DNA from: an uncultured Propionibacteriaceae bacterium
Lineage (GTDB): Bacteria; Actinomycetota; Actinomycetes; Propionibacteriales; Propionibacteriaceae
Length of the DNA: 5,217 bases
Assembly: GCA_937859105.1 (NCBI GenBank)
Contig: CALMAD010000044.1
Location: forward strand, 1 to 5,217
Reading direction: 5' to 3'
Of the stretch, positions 1 through 4,195 are shown in pieces. The stretch's first letter is position 1, and every line of letters starts with the position of its first letter. The notes under the pieces were generated by a model, which saw nothing but the letters and a program-made list of their open reading frames with translations, ran no database searches and had not been told where the DNA came from. The position numbers and the translations under genes are program-made.

Positions 1-61
1 GCCAGGGCGTGCGCATGACCGCGGCGACCGCCTCGTCGAATAGGCGATGGGCTTGGTTCAT
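1..61 (-). CDS. 5' fragment of a divergent gene of unknown function
   Basis: Read on the minus strand, an ATG at position 61 opens a frame that stays open to the window edge, giving about 20 residues beginning MNQAHRLFDEAV and ending in RTPW. Sixteen of the 19 codons after the start end in G or C, as in the real genes here, and the peptide looks like a soluble amphipathic helix. Only the N-terminus is present, so the product cannot be recognised. No clear Shine-Dalgarno sequence precedes the ATG. A TAGCCT hexamer on the minus strand (86 to 81) could be a -10, giving a very short leader. The gene would be divergent from the phosphate transporter and share its 179-bp control region. A chance opening of this length is possible in GC-rich DNA, hence moderate confidence. 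Confidence 0.45.
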   Translation of the reverse strand, partial: MNQAHRLFDEAVAAVMRTPW

Positions 62-110
62 GCTGGCAACCACACGAATCAGGCTAACAATCAGGGGTGG
101 TCTGGGACGC

Positions 111-139
111 CTGACGCGCCGAAGTGGGGCGGTTACGAT
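111..139 (+). promoter_or_regulatory. Candidate sigma-70-like promoter for the pit operon
   Basis: CTGACG (111-116) resembles the TTGACA -35 box at four of six positions. It lies exactly 17 bp before TACGAT (134-139), which fits the TANNNT -10 pattern common in actinobacteria. Transcription would start near 146, leaving a leader of about 95 nt before the transporter ATG at 241. The pattern was found by eye only and no experimental start site is known. Confidence 0.4.
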
Positions 140-145
140 GGTAAC
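132..145. repeat. GTTAC-N4-GTAAC inverted repeat, possible operator
   Basis: GTTAC (132-136) and GTAAC (141-145) form a perfect 5-bp inverted repeat around GATG. It overlaps the candidate -10 (134-139) and ends just before the predicted transcription start. That position would suit a repressor site for the pit operon. The arms are short, so chance occurrence cannot be excluded, and no specific regulator can be named. Confidence 0.3.
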
Positions 146-185
146 TACAAACCTCTTGTTGCAGGTCCGTGCCCTTGACTTGGCA

Positions 186-207
186 GTTCATCCAACGTTT
201 GCCTGGA
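186..207 (+). promoter_or_regulatory. PHO-box-like direct repeat upstream of pit
   Basis: Two abutting 11-bp units are visible: GTTCATCCAAC (186-196) and GTTTGCCTGGA (197-207). As I recall, the direct-repeat unit bound by Streptomyces PhoP has a GTTCA-type core followed by pyrimidines and a purine. The first unit matches that core well and the second matches most of it. Low-affinity phosphate transporter genes are known PhoP targets in Streptomyces, so the site makes biological sense. It lies downstream of the candidate promoter at 111-139. It would therefore act either as a roadblock or repressor site, or belong to another promoter closer to the gene. Confidence 0.35.
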
Positions 208-240
208 CGACGCTTTCCGGGCACCCGCTCAGGCGAGACA

Positions 241-1491
241 ATGCTGCCCGTGACCGTTGAGTTATTGTTGCTCGTCCTCGTGATCATCACGGCTGTCTCG
301 TTCGACTTCACGAACGGCTTTCACGACACCGCGAACGCTATGGCGACGTCCATCGCTACCGGGGCTCTCAAGCCCAAGACCGCCGTCGCGCTCTCGGCGA
401 TCCTGAACCTCATCGGCGCCTTCCTGTCCGTCGAGGTCGCACTGACCGTGACCAACGCCGTGGTCAACATCCAGGACAAGAGCGGCGCTCCGAAGGCTGA
501 GTTCCTGGCTGACAACGGCCACGTCCTGCTGATGATCGTCTTTTGTGGCCTCATCGGGGGAGTCACGTGGAACCTGCTGACGTGGCTGCTCGGCTTGCCG
601 TCCAGCTCGTCGCACGCGTTGTTCGGCGGTCTGATCGGGTCGTCGATCGCGGGCCTGGGCTTCACCGGGGTGAACTGGATGGGCGACGGCACGAAGCTCG
701 ACGGCGTGCTCGGCAAGGTCGTGCTTCCCGCGGTGGCGTCGCCGTTCGTGGCCGGCATCGTCTCGATGATCGGCACCTGGCTGGTGTACCGCATCACGGT
801 GAACGTCGCCGAGCGCTACCGCCAGGGCGGCTTCCGCTGGGGCCAGATCGGCACCGCGTCGCTGGTCTCGCTGGCGCACGGCACGAACGACGCCCAGAAG
901 ACGATGGGCGTCATCACCCTGGCCTTGATCGCCTACGGGGCGTGGCAGGACACCCACGCCGTGCCGTGGGAGGTCAAGATCGTCTGCGCCGCCGCGATCG
1001 CGCTCGGCACCTACACGGGCGGCTGGCGGATCATCCGCACCCTCGGCAAGGGGCTCGTGGAGATCGAGCCGGCTCAGGGGATGGCGGCCGAGGCGTCCAG
1101 CGCCGCGGTCATCCTGAGTTCCAGCCATCTGGGCTTCGCGTTGTCGACGACGCACGTCGCGACCGGTTCGATCCTGGGCACCGGGTTGGGCAAGAAGGGC
1201 GCCGAGGTGCGCTGGGGCGTGGCGGCCCGCATGCTCGCCGCGTGGCTCATCACGTTGCCCGCCGCGGGTGTCGTGGGCGCGGTCATGTACCTGGTCGGCA
1301 ACGCCATCGGTGGGTACGCCGGCGTCGTGACGGTGTTCGCCGTCTTGTGCGCGCTCGCCCTCTTCTTCGTGCGACGCTCCAGGAGCAAACCGGTCCATGC
1401 CGACAATGTGAACGAGGACTGGCACGGAAACGACCCCGCCGAGTCGCACGCCCCCGGTGCGACCTCGACGCTCGAACGGCAGGAGGCCTGA
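241..1491 (+). CDS. pit: PiT-family inorganic phosphate transporter
   Basis: This 416-residue inner-membrane carrier is predicted to import inorganic (or metal-complexed) phosphate, driven by an ion gradient. It shows the inverted duplication diagnostic of the PiT family (PHO4 domain). The first half carries GFHDTANAMAT at residues 26-36 and LPSSSSH at 119-125. The second carries AHGTNDAQKTMG at 212-223 and LSTTH at 301-305. Asp29, Asn32, Asn216 and Asp217 sit in the signature loops expected to bind substrate. Hydrophobic helices run from about residue 5 to 377. A hydrophilic tail of about 39 residues follows and is presumably cytoplasmic. ATG 241 is chosen because the protein then begins directly with the first helix and AGG at 231-233 is 7 nt away. 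The in-frame GTG at 169 would add 24 unusual residues. The stop is 1 nt from the next ATG, so the gene leads an operon. No DUF47/PhoU-like partner, often found beside Pit, is visible. Confidence 0.93.
   Translation: MLPVTVELLLLVLVIITAVSFDFTNGFHDTANAMATSIATGALKPKTAVALSAILNLIGAFLSVEVALTVTNAVVNIQDKSGAPKAEFLADNGHVLLMIVFCGLIGGVTWNLLTWLLGLPSSSSHALFGGLIGSSIAGLGFTGVNWMGDGTKLDGVLGKVVLPAVASPFVAGIVSMIGTWLVYRITVNVAERYRQGGFRWGQIGTASLVSLAHGTNDAQKTMGVITLALIAYGAWQDTHAVPWEVKIVCAAAIALGTYTGGWRIIRTLGKGLVEIEPAQGMAAEASSAAVILSSSHLGFALSTTHVATGSILGTGLGKKGAEVRWGVAARMLAAWLITLPAAGVVGAVMYLVGNAIGGYAGVVTVFAVLCALALFFVRRSRSKPVHADNVNEDWHGNDPAESHAPGATSTLERQEA
1481..1486 (+). promoter_or_regulatory. Strong Shine-Dalgarno that fixes the start of the small membrane protein
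   Basis: AGGAGG lies inside the last codons of pit, 6 nt before ATG 1493. It selects this ATG over an upstream in-frame start at 1457, which would prepend an arginine-rich dozen residues. Its position suggests translational coupling to pit. Confidence 0.75.
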
Positions 1492-1492
1492 C

Positions 1493-1792
1493 ATGTGGGA
1501 GCTGTTCTTCTCTGCGATCGGCCAGGTGCTGCTGATCGGCGTGCTGATCGGAGCCGGGCTACCGGCGATCTTCGCCCTCGGCGTCCGTTCGCTGGCCTAC
1601 GGGGCCGGTGGCGACGCGGAGGTCGACCACGAGGCCGGGCACCCGATCGGCAAGGTCGGCGCCGCGATTGCGTTCGCCGTCGTGCTGGCGGTCATCGGGC
1701 TGGGGCTGGCGATCATCATCTCGTCGGGCTTCGGCTACGCCGTCTCGTTCGAGCACATCTTCCCGACGTTCGTGAAGCGTGGGGGCCACTGA
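1493..1792 (+). CDS. Small two-helix membrane protein of the pit operon (Rv0544c-like by position)
   Basis: A 99-residue protein of unknown biochemical role. Two hydrophobic stretches, about residues 5-29 and 54-78, are strong membrane-helix candidates. Between them is a loop (about 31-53) with an acidic, histidine-containing patch, DAEVDHEAGH at 41-50. The C-terminus (FVKRGGH) is basic. It starts 1 nt after the pit stop and ends 1 nt before the next ATG, both junctions reading TGACATG, so expression is almost certainly coupled to the transporter. In M. tuberculosis a transmembrane protein of similar size (Rv0544c) sits next to pitA. By position and topology I take this as its counterpart, although the identity cannot be scored here. 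Inference: a Pit accessory or stabilising subunit. The loop His/Asp residues could bind a metal but this is untested. Confidence 0.85.
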   Translation: MWELFFSAIGQVLLIGVLIGAGLPAIFALGVRSLAYGAGGDAEVDHEAGHPIGKVGAAIAFAVVLAVIGLGLAIIISSGFGYAVSFEHIFPTFVKRGGH

Positions 1793-1793
1793 C

Positions 1794-2123
1794 ATGACCG
1801 AGCCCGCGCCTGGCGTTCTGCAGCGAATCCTGCGTTGGCTACGGGCGGGGTATCCTGAAGGCGTCCCGCAAGAAGACTATGTCGTGCTGCTCGGCGTCCT
1901 GCACCGCTCGTTGACCGACTTCGAGGTCGAGAAGCTCGCCCGCGAGCTTCGCGATGGCCCGGCCGGCATCGACGGTTCGATCACCGACGAGGAGATCCGG
2001 GCGGCGATCAGGAAACTCGCGCGGCAGACGCCGGCGGAGGCGGACGTGCGGCGGGTGGCCGGACGCCTCGCCGAGGGCGGCTGGCCACTGACGCCGGTGC
2101 ACGAGCTGCCGGACCCCCACTAG
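1794..2123 (+). CDS. DUF3349 family protein, first tandem copy
   Basis: A 109-residue soluble protein assigned to the actinobacterial DUF3349 family, the family of M. tuberculosis Rv0543c. Family-like features are RILRWLRAGYPEGVP at residues 11-25, an SLTDFEVEKLARELR helix at 39-53, ITDEEIRAAIRKL at 63-75 and a terminal GWPL at 96-99. The composition suggests an all-helical bundle with no signal peptide or membrane segment. ATG 1794 is preferred over the in-frame GTG at 1779 because it follows the previous stop by 1 nt in the TGACATG arrangement repeated in this operon. Its function is unknown; linkage to pit implies a role in phosphate transport or its control. It shares 21 of 45 aligned N-terminal positions with its downstream neighbour (hand alignment, residues 8-52 against 4-48). 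I found no catalytic or DNA-binding motif. Confidence 0.85.
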   Translation: MTEPAPGVLQRILRWLRAGYPEGVPQEDYVVLLGVLHRSLTDFEVEKLARELRDGPAGIDGSITDEEIRAAIRKLARQTPAEADVRRVAGRLAEGGWPLTPVHELPDPH

Positions 2124-2126
2124 CCG

Positions 2127-2133
2127 AAGGAGG
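2127..2133 (+). promoter_or_regulatory. Shine-Dalgarno supporting a TTG start
   Basis: AAGGAGG lies between the stop of the first DUF3349 gene and TTG 2138, 4 nt before it. It is the strongest ribosome-binding site in the window. It supports the rare TTG start, since no ATG or GTG is suitably placed and the family's conserved N-terminal helix begins almost at once. Confidence 0.7.
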
Positions 2134-2137
2134 CGCC

Positions 2138-2464
2138 TTGTTCCCGGCCCTCGATCGCATCATCGCCTGGCTCAAGCAAGGCTATCCGACCGGAATCCCC
2201 GAGGCCGACGTCGTGCCGCTGCTCGCCCTGTTGTCTCGGCGTCTCAGTGACGATGAGATTCGCGACGTCGGCCACGAGTTGGAGCGCAAGCACCTGCTGC
2301 CCGCCGACAGGCGCGACGTGGCAGCCGCCTTCCTGAAACGCACCGAGGTGCTGCCCTCGCCCGACGAACTTGCCCGGGTCGGCCAGAAGCTCGAGACGGC
2401 CGGGTGGCCTCTGCAGAACAACACCTGGGAGCCGCCGGATGGGCCCCCGAGATTCCACGAGTGA
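2138..2464 (+). CDS. DUF3349 family protein, second tandem copy (TTG start)
   Basis: A 108-residue soluble protein and diverged paralogue of the preceding gene. It keeps the family landmarks: AWLKQGYPTGIP at residues 10-21, RRLSDDEIRDVGHEL at 34-48, a PSPDELARVGQKL helix at 73-85 and GWPL at 89-92. The middle differs: where copy one has GSITDEEIRAAIRKL, this copy has a basic stretch, KHLLPADRRDVAAAF (51-65). The tail after GWPL is longer and rich in Pro and acidic residues. The 14-nt gap to the upstream stop contains a strong ribosome-binding site, so it can be translated independently at a different level. The function is unknown. Two unequal copies might form a heterodimer or take separate partners; that is inference. 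This is the last gene of the operon. Confidence 0.83.
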   Translation: MFPALDRIIAWLKQGYPTGIPEADVVPLLALLSRRLSDDEIRDVGHELERKHLLPADRRDVAAAFLKRTEVLPSPDELARVGQKLETAGWPLQNNTWEPPDGPPRFHE

Positions 2465-2527
2465 GACCAAGAAGGACGACGCTCAGCCCCTGACGAGGCG
2501 ATCGCCCACCGCTCAGCCGCCCATGAA

Positions 2528-2549
2528 CGCCGTCGCGCGACGTCTGGCG
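2528..2549. terminator. Weak inverted repeat between convergent genes
   Basis: CGTCGCGCGACG (2531-2542) is a perfect palindrome, and CGCC (2528-2531) can also pair with GGCG (2546-2549). It sits in the 98-bp gap where the pit operon and msrB converge, where a shared bidirectional terminator would be expected. There is no T-tract on either side and the palindrome leaves almost no loop, so this is a tentative call. A second palindrome, GGCGATCGCC (2497-2506), lies nearby between two copies of CGCTCAGCC (2480-2488 and 2510-2518). Confidence 0.22.
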
Positions 2550-2562
2550 GGAAAAGGGGGCG

Positions 2563-2988
2563 CTACTCCGCGGGCGTCTCGTCGTGCACGAGGCAGATCG
2601 AGTTGATGCAGTAGCGCTCGTCGGTGGGGGTGGGGTAGCCCTCGCCGGTGAACACGTGCCCGAGGTGGCTGTCGCAGTTGGCGCAGCGCACCTCGACGCG
2701 GGGCGCGCCGGGCAGGGAGTCGTCGGTGAGGTAGCGGACGCGATCGTCGGCCGCCGGCGCGTAGAACGACGGCCAGCCGCAGTGCGAGGAGAACTTCTGC
2801 TCGCTCGTGAACAGCACCGCGCCGCATGCCTTGCACGCGTAGGTGCCCGCGCTCGTCGTGTCGGTGTACTCGCCGCGGAACGGGGCCTCCGTGCCGCCCT
2901 CGCGCAGCACGTGGAACTCCGCGGCGGAGAGCTGCGCGCGCCACTCGTCAGGGGTCTTGAGCACGCGCGGGATGGGGTTGGTCGTCAT
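2563..2988 (-). CDS. msrB: Peptide-methionine (R)-S-oxide reductase MsrB
   Basis: A 141-residue cytosolic repair enzyme that reduces the R epimer of methionine sulfoxide, free or in proteins, usually recycled by thioredoxin. The whole SelR/MsrB domain is present. Two CxxC pairs, Cys52/Cys55 (CKAC) and Cys102/Cys105 (CANC), should hold the structural zinc. HCGWPSF at 69-75 supplies Cys70 at the usual resolving position. HLGHVF is at 108-113 and RYCINS at 125-130 contains the catalytic Cys127. An additional Cys132 follows in ICL, where many homologues I recall have Ser. ATG 2988 begins MTTNPIPRVL and is preceded on the minus strand by GAGGAG 3 nt away and AGGAAG 10 nt away. Upstream in-frame extension would run into the divergent gene. 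It stands alone, convergent to the pit operon and divergent from the primase-polymerase gene. No msrA is visible. Confidence 0.95.
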   Translation of the reverse strand: MTTNPIPRVLKTPDEWRAQLSAAEFHVLREGGTEAPFRGEYTDTTSAGTYACKACGAVLFTSEQKFSSHCGWPSFYAPAADDRVRYLTDDSLPGAPRVEVRCANCDSHLGHVFTGEGYPTPTDERYCINSICLVHDETPAE

Positions 2989-3041
2989 GGTCTCCTCGCT
3001 TCCTCGCTCGATTCGCCGTTCTCGGGCCGGGTTTCCTCGCC

Positions 3042-3047
3042 ACCTTA
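3042..3047 (-). promoter_or_regulatory. Candidate msrB -10 element
   Basis: On the minus strand TAAGGT (3047 to 3042) fits the TANNNT pattern of actinobacterial -10 boxes. It would start the msrB message near 3035, giving a leader of about 47 nt that carries the GAGGAG site. No convincing -35 box lies 16-18 bp upstream, so the call rests on the -10 alone. Confidence 0.3.
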
Positions 3048-3084
3048 CCCGGACGCCTCCGTGGCCCCTGACGCCGCCGCCCCG

Positions 3085-3090
3085 TAATCT
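3085..3090 (+). promoter_or_regulatory. -10-like box positioned for a leaderless primase-polymerase mRNA
   Basis: TAATCT (3085-3090) ends 7 nt before ATG 3098. A transcript begun at the usual distance from this box would start at or next to the ATG. The intervening CTCGCTC has no Shine-Dalgarno character, which supports a leaderless message. No good -35 is apparent. Confidence 0.4.
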
Positions 3091-3097
3091 CTCGCTC

Positions 3098-4126
3098 ATG
3101 GCGAACCCCGCGATTACGCTGGACGTCGACGGCCGCGGCGTCCGGCTGTCGTCGCCCGACAAGGTGTACTTCCCCGAGCTCGGGCTGACCAAGCGCGACG
3201 TGGCCGAGTACATGCTCGCCGTCGGGCCGGGGCTGCTGGGTGCGCTGCGTGGGCGTCCGACGACGATGGAGCGCTGGCCGGGCGGCGTCGGGGGAGAGGA
3301 GTCGTTCTACCAGAAGCGGCTGCCGAAGGCGGTGCCGGAGTGGGTGGGGCGGGCGACGATCACGTTCCCGTCTGGGCGGACGGCTGAGACGGTGTGTCCG
3401 GACGACCTCGCGACCGTGCTGTGGATGCTGAATCTCGGGACGCTCCGCTTTCATCCGTGGCCCGTGCGCGGCACCGCGCCCGACCTGGTGGACGAGTTGC
3501 GCCTCGACCTCGATCCCCAGCCCGGCACCGGCTTCGAGGACGCCGTCGCGGCGGCCCTCGAACTGCGCGGCGTCCTGACGGAGCTGGGCCTGACCGGGTT
3601 CGTGAAGACCAGCGGCGGCCGGGGCGTCCATGTGTACGCCCCGGTCGGGCCCACCGACTTCATCGACGCTCGCCACGCCGCGATCGCGATCGGTCGCGAG
3701 TTGGCCCGCCGGATGCCCGACCGCGTCACCGTGAACTGGTGGAAGGAGGAGCGCGGCGAGCGCATCTTCGTCGATATCAACCAGATGGCCCGCGACCGGC
3801 TGATGACGTCGGCGTACTCGATCCGGCCGACCGAGCTGGCGCGCGTCTCCGCGCCGCTGACGTGGGACGAACTGCCGGACGCCGACCCCGCCGCCTACAC
3901 CGTCGTCACGATGCCCGCGCGCTTCGCCGCGGTGGGCGACCCGTGGGCCGCGCTGGCGACGACGCCGCCGGCCTCGCTGGCCCCCGCGCTCGCCTGGTAC
4001 GACCGGGACGCCGCGGCCGGCGAGGGGGAGATGCCCTACCCACCCGAGTATCCGAAGATGCCTGGCGAACCGCCGCGCGTCCAGCCGAGCCGGGCCAGGC
4101 AGCAGCCGGGGGAGGCGTCCGGCTGA
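3098..4126 (+). CDS. Stand-alone LigD-type primase-polymerase (archaeo-eukaryotic primase family)
   Basis: A 342-residue polymerase matching the POL domain of bacterial LigD, without ligase or nuclease domains. It resembles the free-standing mycobacterial PolD/Prim-Pol enzymes that extend gapped or primed DNA and favour ribonucleotides. The N-terminal part has SSPDKVYFPELGLTKRDV (18-35) and the MERWPGG/FYQKRLP region (57-76). The metal-binding aspartates are visible as LDLDP with Asp137 and Asp139, plus Asp226 in IFVDINQ (223-229). FHPW (118-121) and TSGGRGVHVY (171-180, with His178) are the expected nucleotide-binding motifs. YSIRP (240-244) and SAPLTWDEL (251-259) close the domain. The C-terminal tail from about 305 is proline-rich and ends in basic residues. 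ATG 3098 is chosen because homology begins immediately after it and the longer frame overlaps msrB. No ku or ligase gene is nearby, so a role in end joining is not shown; gap repair is an alternative. Confidence 0.92.
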   Translation: MANPAITLDVDGRGVRLSSPDKVYFPELGLTKRDVAEYMLAVGPGLLGALRGRPTTMERWPGGVGGEESFYQKRLPKAVPEWVGRATITFPSGRTAETVCPDDLATVLWMLNLGTLRFHPWPVRGTAPDLVDELRLDLDPQPGTGFEDAVAAALELRGVLTELGLTGFVKTSGGRGVHVYAPVGPTDFIDARHAAIAIGRELARRMPDRVTVNWWKEERGERIFVDINQMARDRLMTSAYSIRPTELARVSAPLTWDELPDADPAAYTVVTMPARFAAVGDPWAALATTPPASLAPALAWYDRDAAAGEGEMPYPPEYPKMPGEPPRVQPSRARQQPGEASG

Positions 4127-4136
4127 CGGCGTCCGG
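4114..4136 (+). repeat. Short direct repeat at the 3' end of the primase-polymerase gene
   Basis: GGCGTCCGG occurs at 4114-4122 and again at 4128-4136, a 14-bp period spanning the stop codon (4124-4126). It does not form a hairpin and is probably incidental in such GC-rich sequence. Confidence 0.3.
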
Positions 4137-4160
4137 TTCCCGGTTCGTGGCGCGTAGCCC

Positions 4161-4189
4161 TTGGCCGTGGCCCCCGGATCGGCCACACT
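4161..4189 (+). promoter_or_regulatory. Candidate promoter giving a leaderless ppk2 mRNA
   Basis: TTGGCC (4161-4166) has the TTG of a -35 box and lies 17 bp before CACACT (4184-4189), a degenerate -10. The -10 ends 6 nt before ATG 4196, so transcription would begin at or beside the start codon. The only purine-rich run, GAGG (4192-4195), touches the ATG and is too close to act as a normal ribosome-binding site. The match to consensus is partial. Confidence 0.33.
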
Positions 4190-4195
4190 GCGAGG

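Noticed and set aside
77..95. AATCAGG direct repeat (77-83 and 89-95)
   Set aside because: Two short copies 12 bp apart; no third unit and no link to a known operator.
169..240. 24-residue N-terminal extension of Pit from GTG 169
   Set aside because: It is basic and polar and adds residues before the first membrane helix. ATG 241 has an AGG site 7 nt upstream, and the PHO-like repeats fall within this stretch.
262..1494. A 410-codon open frame on the minus strand opposite pit
   Set aside because: The product is an Arg/His/Asp-rich shadow without recognisable domains, while the + strand encodes a clear PiT transporter.
543..1535. A 330-codon + strand frame inside pit
   Set aside because: Another-frame shadow of pit, with arginine-rich low-complexity translation and no family resemblance.
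2584..3087. A + strand frame opposite msrB
   Set aside because: msrB carries both zinc CxxC pairs and the catalytic Cys motif on the minus strand. The + translation is Val/Ala/Arg-rich with no domain.
2843..3097. N-terminal extension of the primase-polymerase
   Set aside because: It overlaps msrB and its own upstream region, and LigD-type similarity begins only after ATG 3098.
4127..4195. Terminator between the primase-polymerase and ppk2 genes
   Set aside because: Only short GC-rich direct repeats are present; no stable hairpin followed by a T-tract was found.
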